49,655 nt of DNA from Opitutaceae bacterium (GTDB taxonomy: Bacteria; Verrucomicrobiota; Verrucomicrobiia; Opitutales; Opitutaceae), in the NCBI GenBank assembly GCA_005792355.1, contig SXSC01000216.1, positions 1 to 49,655 of the forward strand. Reading direction: 5' to 3'. Within the stretch, counting starts at the first letter, position 1; the number at the start of each line of letters is the position of its first letter. The position numbers were made by a program, and so were the translations under genes. Of this stretch, positions 8,184 to 15,607 are shown in pieces. The notes below the pieces were generated by a model. It was not told where the DNA came from, made no database searches, and worked only from the letters and a program-made list of their open reading frames with translations.

Positions 8184-8793
8184 GGCGGGAAAGCGCCGCG
8201 ACCAGCCGGCGGCGCAATTCGGCCCGGGCGCGGGTCAACCGCGACTCGACTGCCTTGGGCGTGAGGCCAAGCGCGGCGGCCATGCTGCGGACGTCGGCGC
8301 CGGAAAAATATTTTTGCTCGAGGAGCGATCGTTCGGACGGTTCGAGGCTTGCCAGCGCGAAATCGAGGGAGGCAAAAAGGCGATCGTCGTGGCCTTTAGT
8401 TTCGGAGGCATTCGCGAAGTCACGTGTCTCGGGTCGGCGCAAGAGCGTCCAGAAGCTTTTCCGCCGGCGGCGGCAATCGTTGAGCGCGGAGCTCGCCAGG
8501 GTCCGCAGCCAGCTGTCGAACATCGGTGCGGAATCGCACGGTCGCGCATAACGCGCGACGCGGAGATACGTCTGCTGCAACGCTTCCGCCGCCAGATCGT
8601 AGTCACCGCGTGTCCCTCCGAGCAGGTACCGAAAAAGTCCCGGACCGTAAGCGCGGTGAAACCCGGACCAGGCTGCATCGTCACCGCGCGCGAGTGCGTC
8701 CGTGAGTTCCCGCAGTCGCGAAGGCGAGGCGGCTTGCTCCATGCCGGCGAAGAGCCAGGCGGTTTGCAGTGTGGGATTGGCGGGGGAAATCAC
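8176..8793 (-). CDS. ECF-type RNA polymerase sigma factor
   Basis: This 205-aa protein has the two ECF domains. Region 2 (about residues 45-112) includes FHRAYGPGLFRYLL and AAEALQQTYLRVARYA. Region 4 (about 143-198) shows ALASLEPSERSLLEQKYFSG and the helix-turn-helix MAAALGLTPKAVESRLTRAR. It should direct RNA polymerase to a small regulon and be held inactive by the membrane protein encoded next. The GTG at 8793 overlaps the stop of the upstream gene (GTGA), suggesting translational coupling; the ATG at 8742 (MEQAASPSRL) is an alternative start nearer the usual ECF length. The last 8 bp overlap the putative anti-sigma gene. Confidence 0.9.
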   Translation of the reverse strand: MISPANPTLQTAWLFAGMEQAASPSRLRELTDALARGDDAAWSGFHRAYGPGLFRYLLGGTRGDYDLAAEALQQTYLRVARYARPCDSAPMFDSWLRTLASSALNDCRRRRKSFWTLLRRPETRDFANASETKGHDDRLFASLDFALASLEPSERSLLEQKYFSGADVRSMAAALGLTPKAVESRLTRARAELRRRLVAALSRHE

Positions 8794-9650
8794 CGTTTGA
8801 CGGCTTCGGGCGGGATTTTGCGTTGGGCGGGTTTGGGATCCACGTCAGGCGCTTTCATGACCTGCGAGATGATCTTGCTGACCACCATCATGGCCTCCGG
8901 CGGACCGGAGACGAGCAGGATGAACGTAGCCGGGTGGTATTTCAAGCGAAGCGCGTCGCGCTGGTGTGAAGGGTTCATTTCCCAGCCGGTGCGAATTGCA
9001 TCCACGACATCGTCGATGGACTGCGTGGCGAGATGGGGCTTGAGGTAAAAAGAATCGAACAGCGCCGGCGGGGTTGGAGCCACGACTTGTGCGCCCGGAT
9101 GCTTGGTCAACACGCAAACGACCGAGTTGGCTTCACCGGGGTTGGGACTTTCCCTACCGACGTGTTTCAGGTCAAAGCCACGGGGGTAAAGCAGTTTTCC
9201 CACCACCCCGATGACGGTGCCCAAGTTCGCATTTCGCAGTGAGAATGGCGGGAGTTCGGTCGCGAGGTCGCCTGGATCGCCGGCATTGACGATATTGAAC
9301 GAAACGACACTGGCCTTGGAAATGATCGCCAAAAACTTCGTGATGGACCCACCCGGAAAATCGAAGCTGAGCACCCAGGGCGCCTGCTTTTCCAGCACCT
9401 CGATCTGCTTGCGCAATTCGGCTGCGTTCGGGAGGTTGACACCTTGGCGTGACGGCAAGACCTCAAGTTGAGCGCGGACTTGGGCGAGTTCGCCCGTTTC
9501 GCTGCGGGCCCAGGTCACGTCGCCGCGCGCTATGTCCCTGGCCTGTGCGCCTGCGTTTTTGACAACTGGAGAGGAAGCGGTTTGCGCGGCAGAGAGCGTG
9601 GCGAGGAGCGCGACGACGACGACGGCGAATGAAACGACGGATTTTTTCAT
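8790..9650 (-). CDS. Secreted protein with secretin/TonB short N-terminal (STN)-like domain
   Basis: This 286-aa protein starts with a clear signal peptide (MKKSVVSFAVVVVALLATLSAAQ). After a heptad-like stretch (about residues 45-85, AQVRAQLEVL and AELRKQIEVLEKQ) comes FDFPGGSITKFLAIISKASVVSFN, which resembles the STN/secretin N-domain fold that opens secretins and TonB receptors, followed by a second alpha-beta unit (DDVVDAIRTGWEM to FILLVSGPPEAMMVVSKIISQ). No secretin barrel follows, so this is not a full channel. The gene is first in an operon with the ECF sigma and anti-sigma genes and may be their target or sensor. Family assignment is tentative. The ATG at 9650 was chosen for the signal peptide. 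Confidence 0.75.
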   Translation of the reverse strand: MKKSVVSFAVVVVALLATLSAAQTASSPVVKNAGAQARDIARGDVTWARSETGELAQVRAQLEVLPSRQGVNLPNAAELRKQIEVLEKQAPWVLSFDFPGGSITKFLAIISKASVVSFNIVNAGDPGDLATELPPFSLRNANLGTVIGVVGKLLYPRGFDLKHVGRESPNPGEANSVVCVLTKHPGAQVVAPTPPALFDSFYLKPHLATQSIDDVVDAIRTGWEMNPSHQRDALRLKYHPATFILLVSGPPEAMMVVSKIISQVMKAPDVDPKPAQRKIPPEAVKR

Positions 9651-9760
9651 GGGAGGTGTTTTCGGAGAGATATACGCATCGCGGTGGCGAATCCTTCGCG
9701 AAAAAAGGGCTGGAAGAAACAGATCATGGAATCGACGATGCGGGACACCAAGACTGCCGC

Positions 9761-11569
9761 ATGTCATTTTCCCTGCACCAGCATCTTTCGAACCTCAACG
9801 CCGAGATCCAGAAGTCGTGGCTGCGGCAGGTGGGAGCGTGGGACAAGACGTTGACCAGAAAGGCGCAGTTCGTGGCGGCCATCGAGTCACAACTGCGCGA
9901 GCAGCTGGCGGGGTTCGTCGCCCGTCTGTCGGAGGCGGAAAAGCTGCTGCTCGCCGAATCCGCGCATCAGGGACGCTTGATCCGCCCTCGCGAATTCGCG
10001 GCGAAATTCGGCGGCCCGTGCCCGATGCCGAAGGGCTCCTGCGGCTACCGCGAGGAAGTTTCGCTGCTGGTCGCGGTGATCTGGTTTCCGCGTTACGCCG
10101 CCGAAGGCGATCCGGAGTTGGCGGAGGAACTGTTTGAGCCGTTGCGCCGGTTGCTGCCCAAACCGGCGGCGCCGCAACCAAGCACGCTGGCGACGCTGCC
10201 GAAGTTCTGGCCGTCCGAGCAACAGTATCAGGGCGGTGAAATTATCCGCCCGGTTCACGTCCACGAGGGCGCGCGCATCGCGCCCGCCGAATTGAGCCGG
10301 GTGCTGCGGTTGATTCAAGGGGGCAAGCTCGCGATCGCCAGCGCCAGCCGACGGCCGACGGACGCGACGACGCGGTTGATCGGCGAGGCGCTGTTGGTGC
10401 CGGACTTCGCGCTGGAGCCGCCGAAGAAGGAAATCGATCGGTGGACCGAACTGGGTGGGCCGGTTCGCGCTCATGCCTGGGGCGTGCTGGTGCAGCAATG
10501 CGGCTGGGCCAGGATGCACGGCGGCGCGCTGAAACTCACCCCGGCCGGTCAGGCGATGCTGCGCGGCTTTTCGCCGGAGGGATTTCGTACGGGCGTGAGG
10601 GCGTTTCTCGGCGACGCCGAGTTCGACGAGTTGCACCGCATCAACAACATTCGCGGTCAATCGGGCAAGGCGCGGCGATGGATCAGCGATCCCGGCGTCC
10701 GCAAGGACGCGTTGCAGGAGGCCATGAGCGCGCTGCCGGTGGGTGACTGGCTGACCTACGAAGAGGCGCGGCGGATGATCGAGGCGACTGGCGAGAGTTG
10801 GGATGTGCTGACCGAAGCCGCCGGCGTCCTTTACTTCTGCGAACTGAGATATGGCGTGATCTACGATGGCGCCGGCCTCAACAGCCAGTACCTGCGGGCC
10901 TTGTTCCTCGAATCGTTCGCCACGCTCGGCCTCGTGGATGTCGGCTTTGTGTATCCACACTCCCTCTGGCCCGACTTGGGTGATGCGTGGGGCATCGAGG
11001 ACCTGAGCTTCTGCAGCCGTTATGACGGGCTGCTTTACGTGCGGATCAATCCGCTCGGCGCCTATGCGCTCGGGTACACCGACCGCTTCGAGAGCGGCGT
11101 CGATCCCGGGCCGAAATTATTCGAACTCAGGCCAAATCTGGAAATCCATCTGGCGACCGACGTGCTCAATCCGGCCGATCGCGCCTGTCTCGAATTGCTG
11201 GCCGTGCCGCAGGACGAGAGGGTTTGGGTGCTCGATGCCGGGCGCATTCTCGCGCACGTTGAAGCTGGCGGTGCCCTGGCCGAGTTGCGGCAGTTTCTGG
11301 AGGGCAACGCCGCCGATGGTTTGCCGGACGGCGTGCGTGCTTTCCTGGAATCGCTCGATCAACGCATCAAGGCTTTCCGGCGTGCGCGCGACGCGGTGCT
11401 GCTGGAATGGGAGGACGAGAACCTCGCGCGTCACCTCGCGGGCGACGCGGCGACCAGCGAGTTTTGTTATCACGCGGGCGACAACCGGCTGGTCGTGCCG
11501 AAGGAGCGTCTCGCCGCATTCGGACGCGCGCTCAAGAAGCTCGGATTTGTCATGCCCGCGGGAAAGTGA
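9761..11569 (+). CDS. 602-aa protein of unknown function, C-terminal part like helicase-associated XPB/Ssl2 N-terminal domain
   Basis: This 602-aa soluble protein has no signal peptide or membrane segment. The N-terminal half contains SRVLRLIQGGKLAIASASRRPT and later LPVGDWLTYEEARRMIE, the style of winged-helix proteins. The C-terminal part (about 455-540: LFELRPNLEIHLATDVL, then a LDAGRILAHVEAGG block and LPDGVRAFLESLDQRI) resembles the Helicase_C_3/XPB N-terminal domain found in stand-alone helicase-associated proteins. No Walker motifs are present, so it is not itself a helicase. It is transcribed away from the STN-like gene and is convergent with the aminotransferase gene. The ATG at 9761 is preferred; the frame is open upstream. 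Function is unknown; the domain suggestion is from recognition only. Confidence 0.7.
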   Translation: MSFSLHQHLSNLNAEIQKSWLRQVGAWDKTLTRKAQFVAAIESQLREQLAGFVARLSEAEKLLLAESAHQGRLIRPREFAAKFGGPCPMPKGSCGYREEVSLLVAVIWFPRYAAEGDPELAEELFEPLRRLLPKPAAPQPSTLATLPKFWPSEQQYQGGEIIRPVHVHEGARIAPAELSRVLRLIQGGKLAIASASRRPTDATTRLIGEALLVPDFALEPPKKEIDRWTELGGPVRAHAWGVLVQQCGWARMHGGALKLTPAGQAMLRGFSPEGFRTGVRAFLGDAEFDELHRINNIRGQSGKARRWISDPGVRKDALQEAMSALPVGDWLTYEEARRMIEATGESWDVLTEAAGVLYFCELRYGVIYDGAGLNSQYLRALFLESFATLGLVDVGFVYPHSLWPDLGDAWGIEDLSFCSRYDGLLYVRINPLGAYALGYTDRFESGVDPGPKLFELRPNLEIHLATDVLNPADRACLELLAVPQDERVWVLDAGRILAHVEAGGALAELRQFLEGNAADGLPDGVRAFLESLDQRIKAFRRARDAVLLEWEDENLARHLAGDAATSEFCYHAGDNRLVVPKERLAAFGRALKKLGFVMPAGK

Positions 11570-11760
11570 GCATGGAGACGGCAGTGAAGCGAAGGGCAAG
11601 AGTTCACGCTCTCGTTGCCTTGGTGTCTCCGCGGTTGATTTCTACCGGAGAAGTTCACCGCCGAGAATGCAGCGGACGCTTCTTTTTTTGCACTTTTTTG
11701 TGCTTTTTGTGGCCATTCCCTCCGAAGAATGGGTTTGGTTGTGGTTTCGCCGCGCCAGGT
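11570..11760. other. Convergent intergenic region with repeat-like T-rich text
   Basis: No gene is seen. At 11592-11621 AAGGGCAA and TTGCCTT can form a hairpin with one bulged G, a weak terminator candidate for the 602-aa protein gene. From about 11650 the text (TTCACCGCCGAGAA, then CACTTTTTTGTGC and TTTTTGTGGCCATTCC) has the look of the dispersed TTCACCGCAGAGAA/TTTGTGGCCA repeats common in Verrucomicrobia intergenic DNA. Confidence 0.4.
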
Positions 11761-12852
11761 TCAGCCTGAGGCGACCTTCGGCGTCTCCGCCAGTGCCGCG
11801 CCGAACGAATTGAGCATCGCGGCGATGGTCTCGTCGGTCTCGTCGCCCATGTTGGAGATGCGGAAGGTCTTTCCCTTCAGTTTCCCATAGCCGCCGTCGA
11901 TCACGAGGTGGTGCTTCGACTTGAGCGTCTTGTTGAGCGCGGCGAGGTCATAGCCGAGGTTGTTCGCAAAACAGTTCAGCGTGACCGAGCCGTAGCCCTC
12001 CTGCGGGAACAGCTTGAATCCCTTGGCAAAAACGAAATCCCGCACGGCCTGATTGAGCCGGGCGTGGCGCGCGTAGCGGTTCTCCAGCCCCTCGGCCTTG
12101 ATATCGTCGAGCTTCGAACGGAGCGCGTAGAACAGGGAAATCACCGGGGTGCTGGGGGTCATGCCGGCCTCGTGGTTTTTTTGAAACTCGACGTAGTCGA
12201 AGTAATAGCCGCGGTCGCTCATCGTGGCGGCGCGAGCGAGGGCTTTTTTCGAAACCGAGAGGAACGAAAGGCCGGGTGGGAGGGCGAAGGCCTTTTGCGA
12301 GCCGGCGACAAGGACATCGATGCCGAGTTCGTCTTTCTTGATCGGCAGCGCGCTGAGCGAGCTGACGGTGTCGACGATGGCGATGACCTCCGGGAATTCG
12401 CGCACGACTTTCATGATCGCGGTGAGATCGCTCATGCAGCCACAGGAGGTTTCGTTATGGATGAGGGTGAGCGCGTCGTAAGCGCCGGTGGCGAGTTCGC
12501 GGCGCACGGCCTCGGGATCGACGGGCTGGCCCCACTCGAACTTGAGTGCCGTGGCCGCTTTTCCGCAGCGGAGCGCGACGTCGTACCACTTGTCGGAGAA
12601 AGCGCCGTTCATGCAGTTGAGCACCTTCTTTTTGACGACGTTGCGGAGCGATCCCTCCATCACGCCCCACGCGCTGCTGGTGGAGAGGTAAACCGGATCC
12701 GAGGTGCAGGCGACGGCCTGCAGTTCGGGCTGGATGGAATTGTACAGCGCCACGAAATCCGTGCTGCGGTGCCCCATCATGGGCTGCGCCATGGCGCGGA
12801 GAGTTTTCTCCGAAACGGCGATCGGGCCGGGAATGAAAAGTTTGTAGCTCAT
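11761..12852 (-). CDS. Class V PLP-dependent aminotransferase (serine-pyruvate / alanine-glyoxylate type)
   Basis: This 363-aa enzyme belongs to fold-type I, class V. The N-terminus MSYKLFIPGPIAVSEKTL and the MMGHRSTDF motif are typical of alanine-glyoxylate/serine-pyruvate aminotransferases. D161 (IVDTVSSLS) should bind the pyridine nitrogen, and K187 in AGSQKAFALPPGL forms the Schiff base with PLP. It probably interconverts serine or alanine with a 2-oxo acid, feeding glyoxylate or serine metabolism; exact substrates cannot be read from sequence. The start at 12852 is directly preceded by the 23-bp palindrome at 12853-12875, and lpxK is divergent on the other side. No Shine-Dalgarno sequence is visible. 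Confidence 0.92.
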   Translation of the reverse strand: MSYKLFIPGPIAVSEKTLRAMAQPMMGHRSTDFVALYNSIQPELQAVACTSDPVYLSTSSAWGVMEGSLRNVVKKKVLNCMNGAFSDKWYDVALRCGKAATALKFEWGQPVDPEAVRRELATGAYDALTLIHNETSCGCMSDLTAIMKVVREFPEVIAIVDTVSSLSALPIKKDELGIDVLVAGSQKAFALPPGLSFLSVSKKALARAATMSDRGYYFDYVEFQKNHEAGMTPSTPVISLFYALRSKLDDIKAEGLENRYARHARLNQAVRDFVFAKGFKLFPQEGYGSVTLNCFANNLGYDLAALNKTLKSKHHLVIDGGYGKLKGKTFRISNMGDETDETIAAMLNSFGAALAETPKVASG

Positions 12853-12875
12853 AGGTTTTTGCTGCGCAAAAACCT
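12853..12875. repeat. 23-bp dispersed palindrome, copy abutting the aminotransferase start codon
   Basis: AGGTTTTTGC, loop TGC, GCAAAAACCT: perfect 10-bp arms with a 3-nt loop. The right end in gene sense touches the ATG of the aminotransferase with no gap. An almost identical copy in mirror orientation sits before lpxK (12973-12995), and C-for-T variants lie at 20641 and 20757. Confidence 0.85.
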
Positions 12876-12972
12876 TAATTTGGCTTTGGCAGCAGAAGGA
12901 AGGTGAAACTGGGCGCGTGGCAGATCGACAGGCGCTGCGAAAACTGTTTACGTTCCCGAGCGCGTCAACCTT

Positions 12973-12995
12973 ACGTTTTTGCGCAGCAAAAACCT
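12973..12995. repeat. 23-bp dispersed palindrome, copy before lpxK
   Basis: GTTTTTGC, loop GCA, GCAAAAAC form 8-bp perfect arms; the next pair is mismatched and the outermost A-T pair matches. It ends 4 bp before the ATG of lpxK at 13000. In gene sense it is one mismatch away from the copy in front of the divergent aminotransferase gene. Confidence 0.85.
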
Positions 12996-12999
12996 CCTC

Positions 13000-14226
13000 A
13001 TGTCGCAACGCTGGCTGAAGAAACACCTCAACGACCTCGAACTCTACACGGTCGACGTCATTTACGGACGTCGCGCCGGCGCCGGCCCGATGGTCTACGG
13101 CGGGTTTCTCCAGTCGCTCTCGTGGCTGTTCAATGGCATCACGCAGGCGCGGCTCTGGCTTTACCGCCACCGGCTTTTCCATGACCAGCCGCTCGGCTGT
13201 CTCGTCGTGGTGGTGGGCAACCTCACGGTGGGCGGCACCGGCAAGACCCCCGTGGTGGAGAAGTTCGCCCGGGCCCTTCATGACCGCGGTCGCAAGGTCG
13301 CGATCCTCAGCCGCGGTTACAAGAGCAAGGCCCAGCCGTTCTGGAAGAAATGGTGGTGGGCCCTGACGCACACCGAGGAACCGCCGCCGCGCATCGTGAG
13401 TGATGGCCGGACCGTGCTGCTCGACAGCGAACAGGCCGGCGACGAGCCGTTCATGCTGGCCCGGAATCTCCCCGGCGTCATCGTGCTGGTCGACAAGAAC
13501 CGCGTGAAGGCCGGTGAATTCGCGATCAAGAAATTTGGCTGCGACACCCTCGTGCTCGACGACGGCTTTCAGTACCTGCCGCTCAAGGGCAGTCTCAACC
13601 TGCTGCTGGTGGACAAGACCAACCCTTTTGGCAACGGGCACCTGCTGCCGCGGGGAATCCTGCGCGAGCCGATCAAACACCTCAAACGCGCCAGTTACGT
13701 TTTCCTCACCAAGTCCAATGGGGAGCGCGACCAGGATCTCGAACGCGTCATCGAGGAGCACAACCCTGGCGTCGACATCATCGAATGTGCCCATCGTCCA
13801 CAGTACCTGCGCCACTTCGGCGTCGCCGACGGGGCGCCCGGCGCCCGGGTGGCATTGTCGTTCCTGAAAGGCCGGCGGGTGCTCGCTTTCAGCGGGATTG
13901 CGACCCCGGAGAGCTTTGAAAAATTTCTGCGCGATCTCGGAGCTCTGCTCGTGGGTCGGGAACGGTTTTTGGACCACTACCGGTTCGGCGACGAGGACCT
14001 GGCGGAATTGTTTGGGCAGGGGCAGCGCGAAGGGGCGGAGTGCCTGGTCACGACCGAAAAGGACGCCGTCCGCATCAGTGAGCAGCTGTACTGCCCGCTG
14101 CCGTTGTATTACCTGAGGCTGGAGATCGACATTCTGCGGGGCGCGGCGGATTTCGACGAAGCCGTGGGCCGGCTCTGTTTTCCGCAGAGCGGCAGTCGTC
14201 CGGCGAACGGCGTGTCGGTCGGCTGA
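13000..14226 (+). CDS. lpxK: Tetraacyldisaccharide 4'-kinase
   Basis: This 408-aa inner-membrane enzyme phosphorylates the 4' position of the lipid A disaccharide precursor, which implies an LPS-bearing outer membrane. The family P-loop is [12 protein letters not shown] (residues 73-84), preceded by a hydrophobic stretch near 33-58 that holds the enzyme at the membrane. Other hallmarks are ILSRGYKS (102-109), GDEPFMLA and [10 protein letters not shown] (186-195), and the C-terminal [10 protein letters not shown]. The length is a little above the usual 320-380 aa because of an insertion around [16 protein letters not shown]. The ATG at 13000 is preferred over the in-frame TTG at 12979, which lies inside the palindrome. 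Confidence 0.95.
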   Translation: MSQRWLKKHLNDLELYTVDVIYGRRAGAGPMVYGGFLQSLSWLFNGITQARLWLYRHRLFHDQPLGCLVVVVGNLTVGGTGKTPVVEKFARALHDRGRKVAILSRGYKSKAQPFWKKWWWALTHTEEPPPRIVSDGRTVLLDSEQAGDEPFMLARNLPGVIVLVDKNRVKAGEFAIKKFGCDTLVLDDGFQYLPLKGSLNLLLVDKTNPFGNGHLLPRGILREPIKHLKRASYVFLTKSNGERDQDLERVIEEHNPGVDIIECAHRPQYLRHFGVADGAPGARVALSFLKGRRVLAFSGIATPESFEKFLRDLGALLVGRERFLDHYRFGDEDLAELFGQGQREGAECLVTTEKDAVRISEQLYCPLPLYYLRLEIDILRGAADFDEAVGRLCFPQSGSRPANGVSVG

Positions 14227-14341
14227 CGACGGTCGGCTAATCGGGCCCCGGCCTCCGGCCTGGCGCGGACTCGGAACGCCTCCCCCAGCCCGCGTGCGTT
14301 GCGCCCGCGATCGAATCAGACCGTCACCGCCCACTCCAGGA

Positions 14342-14368
14342 AACATGTAACGTAATACGTTACATGTT
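14342..14368. promoter_or_regulatory. 27-bp near-perfect palindrome, operator-like
   Basis: AACATGTAACGTA, centre A, TACGTTACATGTT: 13-bp perfect arms, AT-rich in a GC-rich region. Such sites are typical operators of autoregulated antitoxins or small repressors. It overlaps the ATG (14364) of a decayed TPR fragment and lies 358 bp from the vapC stop. Confidence 0.65.
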
Positions 14369-14615
14369 CCCGGCGCGTAAGGGCGTCGCGCTTCAAACCG
14401 CTCGCGATGTTTATGAGCGGAAGGGGCAGCGGCCCGACCTTGCGCAGGTTTATCTGGTGCTCGATCGCCGCGAGGAGGCGATTGCGGTGCGGCGGGAAAT
14501 GATGACGGGACCGTGCCCAATTGGCCCCGAACAAATCCGCCTCGATCCCCTCTGGTCGCGGCTGAAGGACGACCCGCGGTTCGAGGAGATTCTGAAACTG
14601 GCCAAGCCGCTGTGA
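14364..14615 (+). pseudogene. C-terminal remnant of a TPR-type protein
   Basis: This 83-codon frame ends LDPLWSRLKDDPRFEEILKLAKPL, preceded by LAQVYLVLDRREEAIAV. That arrangement is characteristic of the last repeat and tail of large TPR proteins in which LDPxWxPLRxDPRFxxLL closes the polypeptide (often Ser/Thr kinase or TolB-like/TPR proteins). No such parent is found upstream; the frame begins inside a 27-bp palindrome. It is best read as a scar of a deleted or rearranged gene; a short genuine protein is possible. Confidence 0.45.
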
Positions 14616-14638
14616 GCGGCGGGGCGGGGGAGCACGGG

Positions 14639-14658
14639 GAAAACGCTCAACGCTCAAC
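14639..14658. repeat. Left inverted repeat flanking the toxin-antitoxin pair
   Basis: GAAAACGCTCAACGCTCAAC lies 68 bp downstream of the vapC stop. It matches the reverse complement of 15523-15542 at 19 of 20 positions, so the pair encloses both toxin-antitoxin genes. Confidence 0.75.
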
Positions 14659-14725
14659 GTTAGAACGGCAGTCGTTCGGCGACCGGCGCGGCTGCGAGTT
14701 GAGGGTGTTGCGCGCGATCGGAATT

Positions 14726-15142
14726 TCATTCCAGCACGAGGTTGAACCGGTCTTTGCCTCGGTAACGGTAGATGCGGAAGCCGCGCTTATCCAGCGTCAG
14801 GATATCGCTCTGGCTGGCTTCCTCCGCGAGCAGGACCAACGTGGCGTCGGCGAAGTCCATCGGGGCGTCGGCATATTTTTTCATCAGCCGGGCGGCCTCG
14901 TGGAGTTGCGTCGGGCCAAAACAGTCGCGGATGTCCACTTGGGCGTCGTCGAGAAATCCCGCAAGGGCTGCGGCCCCCTCGGGCTGGCTGCCGAGAAAAT
15001 GCATGGACTCGGTCACGACCGCTCCGGTGGTGAGAAGCGTTCCGGCAAAGCCTGCCAGCGCCGCCGCGCAGCGCGCATGGTGCGGATCGCGCCGATTGAG
15101 CGCCGCAACGAGCGGACCGGTGTCGAGCAGCCAGGTGGTCAC
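14726..15142 (-). CDS. vapC: PIN-domain ribonuclease toxin, VapC type
   Basis: This 138-aa protein is a PIN-domain RNase, which typically inhibits translation by cleaving RNA with Mg2+ or Mn2+. Acidic active-site residues are D7 (LLDTGPLVAAL), E45 (VVTESMHFL), D96 and D99 (PMDFADATLVLLAEE). The ending ILTLDKRGFRIYRYRGK is a common PIN C-terminus. The start is a GTG at 15142 that overlaps the TGA of the antitoxin gene by 4 bp (GTGA), giving coupled translation and fixing the start. The pair lies between 20-bp inverted repeats. Confidence 0.9.
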   Translation of the reverse strand: MTTWLLDTGPLVAALNRRDPHHARCAAALAGFAGTLLTTGAVVTESMHFLGSQPEGAAALAGFLDDAQVDIRDCFGPTQLHEAARLMKKYADAPMDFADATLVLLAEEASQSDILTLDKRGFRIYRYRGKDRFNLVLE

Positions 15143-15381
15143 GGCCGGGCATTCATTCGGCGGAGGTGCGCCCGCCACGGGTCGCCATCTCCCGCCGCCG
15201 GCGCGAAATCGAGCCGGCCGAAGTGCCGCCCTGCCCGCTCGCCCACCGTTCCTTTGCGCTGCATTTGTCCCTCGATGAGATCGCGGACAACTTCCGATTC
15301 CGTCTTGCCGGCAGCGGCGGCGCGAGCCCGCAGCGCTTTGCGATGCCTGGTGTCGAGGCGGATGGTAAGGGTCGCGTTCAT
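15139..15381 (-). CDS. vapB: Ribbon-helix-helix antitoxin of the VapC toxin
   Basis: This 80-aa protein begins MNATLTIRLDTRHRKALRAR, a beta strand followed by helix, then AAAAGKTESEVVRDLIEGQM, which is a typical CopG/RHH DNA-binding unit. The C-terminal tail (RHFGRLDFAP to LRRMNARP) would wrap the toxin. It is expected to neutralise the PIN protein encoded next and repress the operon. The start at ATG 15381 leaves the canonical RHH N-terminus; its stop overlaps the GTG of the toxin gene. The promoter should lie between 15382 and the inverted repeat at 15523. Confidence 0.85.
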   Translation of the reverse strand: MNATLTIRLDTRHRKALRARAAAAGKTESEVVRDLIEGQMQRKGTVGERAGRHFGRLDFAPAAGDGDPWRAHLRRMNARP

Positions 15382-15522
15382 GTCGGCAAAGTGGCGGACG
15401 TAAGACAGAACGCAAGACGCGATCCGGAGGCGTACCATGGCTTGCCTGCCAGTGGCGTGTCGTCCCTCCAGCCAACACGAACGAAGCGGCCCGGAAACCA
15501 CACTGGCGCCTGAGATTCAAGA

Positions 15523-15542
15523 GTTGAGCGTTGGGCGTTTTC
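15523..15542. repeat. Right inverted repeat flanking the toxin-antitoxin pair
   Basis: GTTGAGCGTTGGGCGTTTTC is the inverted partner of 14639-14658 with a single mismatch. The two repeats bound a 904-bp segment that holds only the toxin-antitoxin genes and their upstream region. Confidence 0.75.
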
Positions 15543-15607
15543 AAGATTGCCCGCCTTACCTTTCGCTTGCAGGCGGACGCTCGCGCGGCGTTAGTTGCAT
15601 TTCCACC

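Noticed and set aside
12853..12995. The 23-bp palindromes as rho-independent terminators
   Set aside because: They sit directly at start codons of divergent genes and lack a following T-tract outside the arms, so termination does not fit their position.
12853..14520. Upstream extension of the aminotransferase frame through lpxK
   Set aside because: The frame stays open antisense to lpxK by composition only. The aminotransferase begins at the ATG at 12852 with a normal N-terminus.
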